A stretch of 64,000 nucleotides of DNA from Marilutibacter chinensis (GCF_021725675.1 NZ_JAKJPO010000001.1:1116001-1180000); one strand, 5' to 3'. Positions 1 through 9,869 are shown, counted from the first letter of the stretch. Notes: generated by a model not told the origin, from the sequence alone. A program made the numbers and translations.

Positions 1-1
1 C

Positions 2-1042
2 AGGGAGGTGGCGGAGGTCGCGTTCCGGGGCCATGGCAAGGAAGGATTGCTGCGCCAGGCGAGTTTCCTCCGGATGCGTCCGGACAAGACGCCGGAGGAA
101 GTCGGCAACGACCGGGATACCGCGAAGAGGACCGCCACGGACCGCAAACCGGAACGTGCGACGTCCACCCACGAACCGGAGACCACCGTGAAACTGACCC
201 ACCCCGACCGCGTGATGTTCGCCGATGCCGCCCATACCAAGCAGGACGTCGCCGACTACTACCGCTCGGTGGCCGACTGGTTGCTGCCGGAACTCGTCGG
301 CCGGCCGCTGTCATTGCTCCGCTGCCCCGACGGCAGCCAGTCCGAGTGCTTCTTCCAGAAGCACCATTCCGACGGCCTCGGCGACCACGTCCACCCGGTA
401 CCGCTGCAGCAGAAGAGCGGCGGACGGGAAGACTACCTGTATGTCGACGCGATCGAGGGCGTGATCGAACTCGTCCAGATGAACACCATCGAATTCCATC
501 CGTGGGGCGCGACCGTCGAGGCGCCGGAGCGTCCCGATCGCATGGTGTTCGATCTCGATCCGGGAGAAGGCGTCGCGTGGAAGACCATGATCGCGGCCGC
601 GCGCGACGTCCGCGATCGATTGGCGTGGATCGATCTTGAGAGCTTCGTACGCCTGTCGGGCGGCAAGGGGCTGCACGTCGTCGTGCCGATCGCCCCCGGA
701 CCTTCCTGGGACGAGGTGCGCCGGTTCTGCGAGGGCTTCGCGGTCGCAATGGCCACGCAGGCACCGGACCGCTATCTCGCCAGCATGGCCAAGGCCAAAC
801 GCAAGGGTCGCATCTTCATCGACTGGCTACGCAACGCCCGCGGCGCGACCAGTGTCGCCTCGTGGTCGCTGCGCGCGCGTCCGGGCGCGCCCGTCGCGAT
901 GCCCTTGCGCTGGGACGAACTGGGACGGATCCGGGCCCCCGATGCCTATGATCTGACCCGAGCCCGGCGGCGCGCGGCGAGCCTCGGCTCGGACCCGTGG
1001 CAGGGAATCTCGACCCTCCGGCAGTCCCTGCCGGATCTGTAG
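2..1042 (+). CDS. ligD: LigD, C-terminal primase/polymerase domain (5' end outside window)
   Basis: This is the 3' part of the multidomain DNA ligase D of bacterial non-homologous end joining. The reading frame is open to the left edge. The first ~30 residues (EVAFRGHGKEGLLRQASF) look like the end of the ligase OB domain, so the gene order is ligase then polymerase, as in Pseudomonas-type LigD. After a charged linker, the primase/polymerase domain begins near VKLTHPDRVMF. The two metal-binding aspartates are seen in FDLDP (codons at 551 and 557), with SGGKGLHV and IFIDWLRN following. The C-terminus is complete. In end joining this domain fills in or adds nucleotides at Ku-bound ends. No ku gene is visible in the window. 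The family is certain; the true start is unseen. Confidence 0.93.
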   Translation, partial: REVAEVAFRGHGKEGLLRQASFLRMRPDKTPEEVGNDRDTAKRTATDRKPERATSTHEPETTVKLTHPDRVMFADAAHTKQDVADYYRSVADWLLPELVGRPLSLLRCPDGSQSECFFQKHHSDGLGDHVHPVPLQQKSGGREDYLYVDAIEGVIELVQMNTIEFHPWGATVEAPERPDRMVFDLDPGEGVAWKTMIAAARDVRDRLAWIDLESFVRLSGGKGLHVVVPIAPGPSWDEVRRFCEGFAVAMATQAPDRYLASMAKAKRKGRIFIDWLRNARGATSVASWSLRARPGAPVAMPLRWDELGRIRAPDAYDLTRARRRAASLGSDPWQGISTLRQSLPDL

Positions 1043-1068
1043 ACCGCCGGCACGCCAGCCGCGCGCAG

Positions 1069-1341
1069 TCAGCGCCGCGAAGGTTCGCCGCCGGATCCGC
1101 CATCGGTATCCGGAGTCTCCAGCATTGCGTCCAGCCGCTTGCGCACGTATGCGGCCGCATCCACGGGTGAGTCTTCGATCTTCTCGGCATTGGAGAGCAG
1201 CGCCGATGCGATCGCGGCGAACGCGGCGTTGAAGGCCGAGGTCTCGGCGAACTCCACCCGCAACTGGGGCAGCTTCACTTCGATCAGGTCGCAGCGATGC
1301 ACGAGCGCTTCGAAACTGTCGGCCACGGGAGGAAGGTCCAT
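1069..1341 (-). CDS. small hypothetical protein (90 aa)
   Basis: The product is a 90-residue soluble protein with mixed charge and no signal peptide or membrane segment. I do not recognise the family. The chosen ATG at 1341 (MDLPPVADSFEAL) is preceded by GGGGAG at good spacing; the longer upstream extension is Arg/Gly-rich and looks non-coding. The middle is predicted helical (FAAIASALLSNAEKI) and the tail is low-complexity (DTDGGSGGEPSRR). It converges on ligD with 26 bp between the stops. Coding is likely from the ribosome site and amino-acid composition, but the function is unknown. Confidence 0.55.
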   Translation of the reverse strand: MDLPPVADSFEALVHRCDLIEVKLPQLRVEFAETSAFNAAFAAIASALLSNAEKIEDSPVDAAAYVRKRLDAMLETPDTDGGSGGEPSRR

Positions 1342-1712
1342 CAATGCCGCTCCCCGCCGCAAGCCGCTCCGACCGGTCCTGCCGGGCCGGCATCGCCCCG
1401 GACCCCGCATGCGCCTGACCGCCGGCACTGTCGCCTCCACTGACGTCTGGATGTGTCGGTGTCCATCTGCACGCTCCTCGGATCCTTCCGAGTCTGGACA
1501 TGACCTGGACAGCGCGTCGTGAAGACGAGCAAGACATGTTCATGACGATGAATCCGCCCCCGGCGTCGATTCATCGAAGCTGCTGCGGTGTGTGTGGTGC
1601 ACGCGGGATGAACGCCTGCACGCGACAACCATTCCTTCTCGCCCGTTTGCCGCCGCGTTAATGGCCGGGGGAGCAGTGTCGTGGGACGTTCCTGCAGACC
1701 GGAGGCTCAACG
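1342..1712. other. intergenic region between a hypothetical gene and chaB
   Basis: These 371 bases hold no convincing gene. The stretch must contain the divergent promoters of the 90-aa gene (minus) and chaB (plus). The only clear element is the chaB ribosome site, GGAGG, ending 8 bases before the ATG at 1713. I saw no strong -10/-35 pair, hairpin or repeat. Confidence 0.5.
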
Positions 1713-1940
1713 ATGCCCTACAAATCGATCAGCGATCTCCCCGACTCGGTGCGGGACCACACGCCCAAGCACGCGCAGGAGATCTACAAGGAGGCCTACA
1801 ACAGCGCCTGGAAGGAATACAAGGATCCCGACGATCGCCGGGGCGACGCCAGTCGCGAAGAAACCGCGCACCGGGTCGCGTGGTCGGCGGTCAAGGACAA
1901 GTACGAAAAAGGCAGCGACGGCGACTGGCATGCGAAGTAG
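1713..1940 (+). CDS. chaB: ChaB family protein
   Basis: This is a 75-residue protein with the ChaB layout: an N-terminal MPYKSISDLPDSVRDHTPKHAQEIYKEAYNSA-type start (first 20 residues MPYKSISDLPDSVRDHTPKH), an aromatic/charged helix, then HRVAWSAVKDKYEK. The family was named as a regulator of the ChaA cation antiporter, but its biochemical role is not settled, and in xanthomonads it often lies among stress genes. The GGAGG ribosome site fits the ATG. The CBS-pair gene follows 47 bp downstream on the same strand and may be co-transcribed. No chaA is in the window. Confidence 0.9.
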   Translation: MPYKSISDLPDSVRDHTPKHAQEIYKEAYNSAWKEYKDPDDRRGDASREETAHRVAWSAVKDKYEKGSDGDWHAK

Positions 1941-1987
1941 AGTCCGAAGCCACGCCTGCCGAGTTCCCGGAGACTGAGGAGAAGAGC

Positions 1988-2404
1988 ATGAAGATTGCCG
2001 AGATCATGACGGTCGACGTTCACCTGACCGATCCGTCCGAAAGCCTGCAAAGCGCCGCCGACAACATGTTGAGCAAGGACGTCGGCTGCCTGCCGGTCGG
2101 CAGCGACGGCAAGCTGGTCGGGATGCTGACGGACCGCGACATCGTGGTGCGCGGCATCGCCAGGGGGCTGGGCCCGGACGCCAAGGTCCAGGACGCGATG
2201 AGCAGCGATGTCTGCTACTGCTATGAAGACGAGGACGTCAGCCACGTTGCGTCCAACATGGCGGATCTTCAGGTCCGTCGGCTGCCGGTGGTCAACCGCA
2301 ACAAGGATCTGGTGGGAATGGTGTCGCTTGCCGATTTCGCCCACAGCGGCGAACACAGGTCCGCCGGCAAGCTGACCCGCGGCGTCGCCGTGCCTCACCA
2401 CTGA
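1988..2404 (+). CDS. tandem CBS-domain protein
   Basis: This 138-residue protein is built almost entirely of two CBS motifs. The first runs over residues ~7-60 and ends GMLTDRDIVVRG; the second covers ~70-125 and ends GMVSLADF. CBS pairs (Bateman modules) bind adenine nucleotides and normally regulate a partner protein; stand-alone pairs of this size are common and mostly uncharacterised. The start at 1988 is preceded by GAGGAGAAGAGC. It lies 47 bp after chaB, which suggests one transcription unit. A 14-bp hairpin follows 45 bases after the stop. Confidence 0.9.
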   Translation: MKIAEIMTVDVHLTDPSESLQSAADNMLSKDVGCLPVGSDGKLVGMLTDRDIVVRGIARGLGPDAKVQDAMSSDVCYCYEDEDVSHVASNMADLQVRRLPVVNRNKDLVGMVSLADFAHSGEHRSAGKLTRGVAVPHH

Positions 2405-2449
2405 GCCGGGTTGCCGGACCGGATCGCCTGCCTGGCCGGATCGCGATGA

Positions 2450-2485
2450 ATGTCTGGCCCGGCGCCATCGTGCCGGGCCAGACAT
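2450..2485. terminator. hairpin between CBS gene and SDR remnant
   Basis: A 14-bp perfect stem (TGTCTGGCCCGGC and its complement plus one outer A-T pair) encloses an 8-base loop. It lies between the convergent CBS gene and the truncated SDR gene, where a bidirectional terminator is expected. There is no T-run on either side, so termination is inferred from position and stem strength only. Confidence 0.6.
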
Positions 2486-2514
2486 CATGCATTGAGGCAG
2501 GGCATGGCGGATGG

Positions 2515-2775
2515 TCAACCCCGCGACCCGCCCATCACCGGCAACGCCACGCCACGGACATAGGACGACATCACAGGCGGCTCCAGATAGGCGTGGGCGG
2601 GAGCGATTTCCTCCGGCTGCGCAGGGCGTCCCATGTCGCTGCCGGCGCCGAAGCTGGCCATTTCCTTTCCCGGTGCCACCGCGTTCACCCGAATGCCCCG
2701 TGCGAGCAACTGCTGCGCCGCCAGGCTCATCGTGAACGCATGGATCGCGCCCTTGGTCGCCGAGTAGTCGAGCAG
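2515..2775 (-). pseudogene. SDR-family oxidoreductase, 3' fragment only
   Basis: Only the C-terminal ~86 residues of a short-chain dehydrogenase survive. They start at LLDYSATKGAI, which contains the catalytic YxxxK pair, and continue through RGIRVNAVAPG to a normal stop. The Rossmann nucleotide-binding half (TGxxxGxG) is missing. Upstream of codon ~2775 the sequence switches abruptly to the remnant of a different gene on the opposite strand. The retained part resembles the glucose/YhxC-like SDR group (MGRPAQPEEIAPA). It cannot make a working enzyme. Confidence 0.8.
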
Positions 2776-2777
2776 GG

Positions 2778-3225
2778 CCCAACCTGCGACCGCTGGCCGC
2801 CGACCCGATGATGGAGCGGATGCTGGTATGGGAACGCTACCCGCTCGCCCATGCCGCGCGCATCGCAGAACGCTCACTGTCCGCCGAGATCGCCCTGGCC
2901 GAAGGCGATCGCGACACTGCGCGAGGCGGTCGTGGTCGAGGATTCGATCCCCTAGAACGAGCCGCCCGGCTGGCATGCTCCGACCCGGTACACGCTCGGC
3001 GCAGCCCTGCTTGACGCCGACAGGGCCGGGGAAGCCGAGAAGGTCTACCGCGAGGAACTCAGGCGTAACCCGGGCAACGGCTGGTCGCTGCATGGCTTGG
3101 CCCGCAGTCTGGAAGCGCAGGGAAAGAGCCGCGAAGCACGTCAGGCCGATGCCGAGTTCGAGACAGCCTGGGCCAATGCCGATATGAGGCCGGCCGACAT
3201 GAAGCTGTCTACCTCGCGGTTGTGA
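2778..3225 (+). pseudogene. TPR-repeat protein, decayed 3' fragment
   Basis: The translated pieces are recognisable as the end of a tetratricopeptide-repeat protein: LAADPMMERMLVWERYPLAH, then AEIALAEGDRDTA in one frame; then LREAVVVEDSIP, a TAG stop at 2953-2955, NEPPGWHAPTRYTLGAALL and VYREELRRNPGNGWSLHGLA in the next frame, ending at the TGA at 3223. So the copy carries a frameshift near 2925, one in-frame stop (probably TAC to TAG, as a tyrosine is usual after DSIP) and no 5' end. It abuts the SDR fragment head to head. Confidence 0.8.
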
Positions 3226-3975
3226 TTCTGCCGCCGTGATTCCGCCTGCGCGGAACCATCCTGCCGACTGCCCGGCTACAGCCCTTTTGCTCCCTGTCCG
3301 ACGGTGAGAATACTCGCTCGAAGCAGGGGACTTGCGCCAGGATTCCCTGACGACCTACGGCGGAGGGTACCGGACCAACCGGCTGCGCGCCTCCGCGATC
3401 TTGTCGCGATATACGCGCCATGAAACCGGACTGGAGCCACGCAACCAAAGCCATGCCGCATGCTTGCGGACCACTGGCGGGCGGGCTGGTTGGCATGGGA
3501 TCGGCCAGCCTTCGTTCTCGGCACGTTCGATTGCCGAATCGCAACCGGCACGAGAGGAGCCAGGGCGGCTCTCGCGAACGATACGATGGCCCTTGATGGA
3601 TTTCATATGATCGTCCTGCGATAGCGGACAAGTCACTGGAGCGCAGGATGCGCACCGGCCCTTGTGGGCACCATCACCATAACAGCATCCGCATGATCGC
3701 CCGCAACGATCGGACCGGCGGTCGCATGACGCAATGGCATGCACAACGCGGGCTGAAGCCGATGGACAGGCGCCCTTCAAATCACAGTCAGCTAACACCT
3801 GGGCGCGCACTGTGGCTTGGCACTGCGATGCAATGTCGCAACGGCCACTCAGGCGCAGCAACATCCACCCCCAACCCGCATTGAGCCTCGTACTCCCGCC
3901 ATTGGCAGGAGACACGGCTTCGGCCGCTCTTGATCCAGTACATCAGCGGATCAAAACCCCAAGGTAATCATTCTC
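3226..3975. other. degraded accessory stretch without clear genes
   Basis: About 750 bases lie between the TPR remnant and the fasciclin gene. Composition is less GC-biased than the flanks, stops occur in all frames, and no family was recognised. One 83-codon minus-strand frame (3355-3606) has a plausible ribosome site and is listed separately with low confidence. No tRNA, IS terminal repeat or attachment site was found. It is most simply read as gene debris continuous with the two remnants to its left. Confidence 0.5.
3355..3606 (-). CDS. possible small hypothetical protein (83 aa)
   Basis: This is an ATG-initiated frame (MKSIKGHRIVRESRPG) with AGGA seven bases before the start. The product is basic and rich in Arg/Pro/Trp, with no signal peptide or recognised domain. 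It lies inside a decayed stretch and has weak codon character, so it may be a chance frame or the end of a broken gene. Confidence 0.2.
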   Translation of the reverse strand: MKSIKGHRIVRESRPGSSRAGCDSAIERAENEGWPIPCQPARPPVVRKHAAWLWLRGSSPVSWRVYRDKIAEARSRLVRYPPP

Positions 3976-4425
3976 ATGAACATCTCATCCCAGCCATCCC
4001 CCACCAGCACCAGCAACCTCCTCGATACCGTCGCTGCCAACGGATCTTTCAAGACCTTCGGCAAAGCCGTCGAGCAGGCCGGCCTTAAGGACACGCTCAG
4101 CGGCACGGGCCCGTACACGCTGTTCGTACCGACCGATGCCGCCTTCGACAAGCTGCCTGCAGGCAAACTGGACAACCTGATGAAGCCCGAGAACAAGGCC
4201 GAGCTCGCCTCGCTGCTCAACTACCACGTGGTCAACGGTCGCAAGAGCGTCGCCGACATCGGCAAATGGGAATCGGCACGAACGGTCAACGGCCAGGCGG
4301 CAGCCGTGAAAATGCACGGCGACAAACTCAGCATCGACGGTGCGGAAATCACCCTCGCCGACATACCGTCGAGTAACGGCCTGATCCATGGCATCGACAA
4401 GGTCAACATTCCGAACGCGAAGTAA
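3976..4425 (+). CDS. fasciclin (FAS1) domain protein
   Basis: A single FAS1 domain fills nearly the whole 149 residues. The conserved H1 box is seen as GPYTLFVPTDAAFDKLP, LLNYHVV precedes the YH motif region, and the H2-type end is SNGLIHGIDKV. FAS1 domains mediate cell-surface or matrix adhesion. Most bacterial members have a signal peptide, but this one starts MNISSQPSPTSTSNLLDTVA and shows none, so it is either cytoplasmic or exported another way. It is monocistronic, with a strong terminator 25 bp downstream. Confidence 0.9.
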   Translation: MNISSQPSPTSTSNLLDTVAANGSFKTFGKAVEQAGLKDTLSGTGPYTLFVPTDAAFDKLPAGKLDNLMKPENKAELASLLNYHVVNGRKSVADIGKWESARTVNGQAAAVKMHGDKLSIDGAEITLADIPSSNGLIHGIDKVNIPNAK

Positions 4426-4449
4426 ACCTCGTCCGTGATCACCAGTTCG

Positions 4450-4477
4450 CGGCGGGGCATGGAGCCCCGCCGTTTTT
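4450..4477 (+). terminator. Rho-independent terminator of the fasciclin gene
   Basis: A perfect 9-bp GC stem (CGGCGGGGC / GCCCCGCCG) with a 5-base loop is followed directly by TTTTT on the plus strand, 25 bases after the fasciclin stop. Confidence 0.92.
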
Positions 4478-4602
4478 CATGTGCGATGGCACAGGCGCAA
4501 AGCACGACCCGATGCAACCCTTGGAGCCGTTCCTGGAAACCGCCCCGACGCTTCAGCTCGCAGCATGCGGCATGGCTGGCGGAATGATCGCCGACGAGGT
4601 GA

Positions 4603-5910
<1,308 letters not shown>

Positions 5911-5991
5911 TCAACCGCCCCGGACAGGAGCGAAATGCATTGGACCCGGCAGCTCGGGGCTGACGCCGCTCCTTAGCAGGGCCGGACACGG

Positions 5992-6037
5992 AAAAAGCCG
6001 GCGGGCGGCTCGTTTGGAGCAGGCCCGTCCGGCTTTT
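5992..6037 (-). terminator. bidirectional-looking terminator between DUF2065 and purA
   Basis: The arms GCCGGCGGGC and GCCCGTCCGGC pair with one bulge around a 16-base loop. A-runs on the left and T-runs on the right of the plus strand give U-tracts in either direction. It lies downstream of the hfl-DUF2065 unit and upstream of purA. Confidence 0.8.
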
Positions 6038-6134
6038 GTGCATTATCCGGGTTTCGGGGTGCCGGGGCCAGTGCCCGCCGGCCCCGGGTTCCATCCCCGG
6101 CCAACCCGTGTTCAGTCCCCTTCCGGACTCCGCT

Positions 6135-6329
6135 TCAGAACGCCCGCCGGGTCCACCACAACGCGATCAGACCGATGCCGACGAAGGTCGCGCCGATCCA
6201 TCGCAGCTGCCGGTCCGGCAATGCGTGCAACTGCTCGGCCGCACGCTTCCAGCCACGCGGTGCGACGAACAGGAACAGCCCTTCCAGCACCGCGACCAGG
6301 CAGATCGCCGAGAGCAGCTCGCCGTACAC
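6135..6329 (-). CDS. DUF2065 small membrane protein
   Basis: This 64-residue YjeT-like protein has two hydrophobic segments (residues ~3-25 and ~43-60) around a short basic loop (APRGWKRAAEQ). Its function is unknown, but the gene sits between hflC and purA in many gammaproteobacteria. Here its ATG is one base from the hflC stop, so translation is probably coupled and the protein may act with the HflKC complex. Confidence 0.92.
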   Translation of the reverse strand: MYGELLSAICLVAVLEGLFLFVAPRGWKRAAEQLHALPDRQLRWIGATFVGIGLIALWWTRRAF

Positions 6330-6330
6330 C

Positions 6331-7194
6331 TCAGCGGTCGTTTTCGAGGTACTGCAGGAACGGATCGTCCTGATCCAGCACGATCAGCGCCTGGCCGTCG
6401 TCGAACGCTGCGCGATAGGCCTCCAGGCTGCGCTGGAATGCATAGAATGCCGGATCCTTGCTGGCCGCCGCGGCATATGCCCGCGCCGCTTCCGCATCGC
6501 CCTCGCCGCGCAGCCGCTGGGCATCGCGTTCGGCCTCGGCCACCAGCACGGTCTGGTCGCGATCGGCCTCGGCGCGGATCTGGCGCGCCTGCTCCTCGCC
6601 GGCGGCGCGCAGTGCGCTGGCGACCTGTCGGCGCTGGGCACTCATCCGGGCGTAGACGTTGGTGATGACCTCGCTGTCGGTGGGCAGGTCGATCTGCTTG
6701 ATGCGCAGGTCGACGATGCGCACGCCAAGCGTGGCCGCACCCTCGTTGATCTTGTCCAGCTGCGCGTCGATGATCTCCGAGCGGTCCCCGGACACCACCT
6801 GCTGCAGCGTGCGCGCATTGATCTCGTTGCGCAGGGAGTCCTTCACGATCGGCACCAGCCTCGCGACCGCCACGTTCTCGTCGCCGCCGGTGGCGCGGAA
6901 GAAGGCGGTGGCGTCGTCGATCCGTCCGAGCGAGAAGAAATCGACGCTGATGTCCTTGCGCTCGGAGGTCAGATAGCGCTCCGGCGAGGCGTCAAGCACC
7001 TGCAGGCGGCGGTCGAACACCAGCGCGTTCTCGATCAGCGGCACCTTGAAGTGCAGGCCGGGACCCAGGCCGGCGCGGGAGACGCGGCCGAGGTTGAGCA
7101 CGATCGCGGTCTCGCCTTCCTTCACGATGAAGACCGACCCGAGCAGGGTGAACAGCGCCGCGACGATCACGGCGATCCAGATGGGGGCCTTCAT
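6331..7194 (-). CDS. hflC: HflC, membrane SPFH/band-7 protein
   Basis: HflC pairs with HflK in a large periplasmic-facing inner-membrane assembly that surrounds and restrains the FtsH protease. The 287-residue product has an N-terminal membrane anchor (residues ~5-23), a band-7/SPFH domain (~24-190) with the typical GPGLHFKVPLIE, and a long Ala/Glu/Arg-rich coiled coil (~195-250). Its ATG overlaps the hflK stop by four bases (ATGA), so the two are translationally coupled. The partner protease FtsH is also in this window, about 9.5 kb away. Confidence 0.97.
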   Translation of the reverse strand: MKAPIWIAVIVAALFTLLGSVFIVKEGETAIVLNLGRVSRAGLGPGLHFKVPLIENALVFDRRLQVLDASPERYLTSERKDISVDFFSLGRIDDATAFFRATGGDENVAVARLVPIVKDSLRNEINARTLQQVVSGDRSEIIDAQLDKINEGAATLGVRIVDLRIKQIDLPTDSEVITNVYARMSAQRRQVASALRAAGEEQARQIRAEADRDQTVLVAEAERDAQRLRGEGDAEAARAYAAAASKDPAFYAFQRSLEAYRAAFDDGQALIVLDQDDPFLQYLENDR

Positions 7195-8291
7195 TGACGG
7201 GGCTCCTCACGGCCGCTGCGCGGCTCGCGACCGGTGCGCGCGGGGCGCGGGGTGGACGGTTCCGGCGTGCTCAGCGTCGGCGCCAGCAGTTCCGGAGCGA
7301 TCGGCGCGGTCGAACCGCTGCGGGAGGCGCCCATCGGCGCGTAGATCAGCTGGCGCGAATCGCCACCGACGATCTTGCGGTTGTCGCTCAGCACCTGCTG
7401 GAGGGTCTCCAGCCACAGGCGCTTGCGGGTCACCTCGGGAGCCTGCTTGTACTCATCGACGAGCAGGGAAAAACGGTCGGCGTCGCCCTGCGCACGCGCG
7501 ACGACCTCGGCCTTGTAGCCTTCGGCCGCGGTACGCACGCGTGCGGCAGTGCCTCGCGCCTCGGGCACGATCCGGGCCGCATACGCGCGGGCCTCGCTGA
7601 TCAATCGCTCGCGTTCCTGCTGCGCGCTGTTGACGTCGTCGAAAGCCGGCTTGACCTGCTCCGGCGGGCGCGCATTCGGCAGGTTCAGCTCGGTCACGAC
7701 CAGGCCGGTGCGATAGGCGTCGAGCGAGGCCTGCAACTGGTCGCGCGAGGACACCGCCAGTGCGTTGCGCGCTCCGAGCACGATATCGAGGGTGGAGCGG
7801 CCGACCTGTTCGCGCATGCTGCTCAGCGCGGCCTGCCGCAGTACCTCGTCGGCATCGCGGGTACCGAACAGGTAGCGCTGCGGATCGCTGACCTGGTACT
7901 GCACGTTCATCTCGACGTGGACGATGTTCTCGTCGCTGGTCAGCACCGGCACGTTGAAGCTCTCGGTACGGATGCGGGTCGCATCGACCTTGGTCACCCG
8001 CTCGAACGGCCATGGCAGCTTCAGGTGCGGGCCGGGCTGCATCACCCGCGAGAACTGGCCGAAGCGCAACACGACGCCGCGCTGGGTTTCGGCGATCAGC
8101 ACGAAGCAGTTGAAGACCAGGAACAGGCCCAGCACCAGCAACAGCCAGCGACCGATGCCGGCGCCGCCGCCACCGCCGAAGATGTTGCGAAACTGGTCGA
8201 GAACGGCGTCGAGGCCGCCACCACCAGGACGTTGCCGTCGCGGCGGACGGTTGCCGCCGGAGTCGTTGTTGCCAGGGGTATTCCAGGCCAT
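7191..8291 (-). CDS. hflK: HflK, membrane SPFH/band-7 protein
   Basis: HflK is the partner of HflC in the FtsH-modulating complex. The 366-residue protein starts with a Gly/Pro/Arg-rich cytoplasmic tail (residues ~1-50), then a membrane helix (GRWLLLVLGLFLVFNCFVLI, ~50-69), the SPFH domain and a coiled-coil region ending near residue 320. A Pro/Thr/Arg tail (LSTPEPSTPRPARTGREP) closes the protein. It is the first gene of hflK-hflC-DUF2065. hflX lies 183 bp upstream on the same strand. Confidence 0.97.
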   Translation of the reverse strand: MAWNTPGNNDSGGNRPPRRQRPGGGGLDAVLDQFRNIFGGGGGAGIGRWLLLVLGLFLVFNCFVLIAETQRGVVLRFGQFSRVMQPGPHLKLPWPFERVTKVDATRIRTESFNVPVLTSDENIVHVEMNVQYQVSDPQRYLFGTRDADEVLRQAALSSMREQVGRSTLDIVLGARNALAVSSRDQLQASLDAYRTGLVVTELNLPNARPPEQVKPAFDDVNSAQQERERLISEARAYAARIVPEARGTAARVRTAAEGYKAEVVARAQGDADRFSLLVDEYKQAPEVTRKRLWLETLQQVLSDNRKIVGGDSRQLIYAPMGASRSGSTAPIAPELLAPTLSTPEPSTPRPARTGREPRSGREEPRQ

Positions 8292-8474
8292 GCCTGCTCC
8301 AGTTCTGAAGTCGTTGTCGCGACGGAAACGGCCCGGTGGGAACCTGAATCCGGGGGAATGCGACGCCGGTCGATTCTAGGTGGGGTCCGGACAGGCCTCA
8401 AGCAAGTCGCCGCTGCAGGCCGCAACCGGATCCCACCGGTCACGCGTCCGAGCCTGCGCGCGGGCGTCACCGGC

Positions 8475-9869
8475 TCAATACAGGCCAGCGGTTTCGTCGC
8501 TGCCGGTCTCGATCAGCGGCCGCAGCCATTCGCCGTGCGGCTGCGCGAACAGCCGGCGCGCGTCGCTCACGGCCAGGTCGACATCGACCTGCCAGCCATG
8601 TTCGTCGGCGCTCTCGGCCTTCACCGCGCCGAGCTCGTGCAGTCGGGCTCTCAACCGCGCCGCCTGCGGCGGCACCCGCACCCGGCCGCTCACGTGCCGA
8701 AGCTCCAGTGCCTCGGCCAGGGCCTGCCGCAACAGCTCCAGCCCGCGCCCGTCGCGCGCCGACAGCCACACCCGCGGACGGCCCTCCGCCGGCCTGTCCA
8801 GGCGCGGCGCGAACGGCCGGAGGGTGCTTGCATCGGTTGCCGCGGCTTCGCCCGCCTCCTCGACCTCTCCGGCGAGCCGGTCGATCTTGTTGAACACCAG
8901 CACCTGCGGCAGGTCGCCGGCACCGATCTCGGCCAGCACCGCATCCACCTGGGCGATGCGATCGTGGCGTGCGGGGTCGGCGGCATCGACCACGTGCAGC
9001 AGCAAGTCGGCTTCGCGTGCCTCCGACAAGGTCGAGCGGAACGCGGCCACCAGCTCGTGCGGCAGATCGCGGACGAAGCCGACGGTGTCGGCCAGCACCA
9101 CGTCGCCGGCCGAGCCGGCACCGCCCTGCCCCGCTCCGGAAGCGACGTTGATCCGGCGCACGGTCGGGTCCAGGGTCGCGAACAGCTGGTCGGCGGCGTA
9201 GGCGTCTGCACCGGTCAGCGCGTTGAACAGGGTCGACTTGCCCGCGTTGGTGTAGCCCACCAGCGCGACCCGCGGCAGTTCGCTGCGGACGCGGGCACGT
9301 CGCATCTGGGTGCGCTGAACTTCGACCTTGTCGAGCCGTTTCTGCAACATGTCGACGCGCTTCTGCAGCAGCCGGCGGTCGGTTTCCAGCTGGGTTTCGC
9401 CGGGGCCGCGCAGGCCGATCGAACCGCCGCGCTGGCGCTCCAGGTGGGTCCAGCCACGCACCAGCCGGGTCGCAAGGTGACGCAGCTGCGCCAGTTCGAC
9501 CTGCAGCTTGCCCTCGTGGCTCTGCGCTCGCAGGGCGAAGATGTCGAGGATCAGCCCGGTGCGGTCGACGACCCGCCTCTGCAGGGCACGCTCCAGGTTG
9601 CGCTCCTGCACCGGACTCAGCGCGTGGTTGACCAGGATCAGGTCGGCGCCGCTGGCCTCGGCCGCGGCCTTCACCTCTTCCAGCTTGCCGCTGCCGATCA
9701 GGGTCGCGGGATTGGGCCGGTCGATGCGGGCGGTCAGCAGGGTCGCGACGCTGGCGCCGGCCGAGCGGGCCAAGTCGGCGAACTCCTCGAGCAGGTCCTC
9801 GTCCGGCGGGCCACCGGCATGCGGCTGTATCAGCAATGCATGCTCGCCCTTGCGGGATCGTTCAAACAC
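8475..9869 (-). CDS. hflX: HflX ribosome-associated GTPase
   Basis: HflX is a GTPase that rescues or splits stalled ribosomes under stress. The 464-residue product has the N-terminal glycine-rich HflX domain (~1-190, with GLRGPGETQLETDRR just before the G domain), the P-loop GYTNAGKST, the switch/G3 motif ADTVGFVRDLP and the G4 motif NKIDRL. There is a Gly/Ala-rich insertion (SGAGQGGAGSAGD) before G3 and a longer spacer before the C-terminal region than usual. The start is GTG at 9869 with GCGAGG upstream. It lies between hfq and hflK, as in enterobacteria. Confidence 0.97.
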   Translation of the reverse strand: MFERSRKGEHALLIQPHAGGPPDEDLLEEFADLARSAGASVATLLTARIDRPNPATLIGSGKLEEVKAAAEASGADLILVNHALSPVQERNLERALQRRVVDRTGLILDIFALRAQSHEGKLQVELAQLRHLATRLVRGWTHLERQRGGSIGLRGPGETQLETDRRLLQKRVDMLQKRLDKVEVQRTQMRRARVRSELPRVALVGYTNAGKSTLFNALTGADAYAADQLFATLDPTVRRINVASGAGQGGAGSAGDVVLADTVGFVRDLPHELVAAFRSTLSEAREADLLLHVVDAADPARHDRIAQVDAVLAEIGAGDLPQVLVFNKIDRLAGEVEEAGEAAATDASTLRPFAPRLDRPAEGRPRVWLSARDGRGLELLRQALAEALELRHVSGRVRVPPQAARLRARLHELGAVKAESADEHGWQVDVDLAVSDARRLFAQPHGEWLRPLIETGSDETAGLY

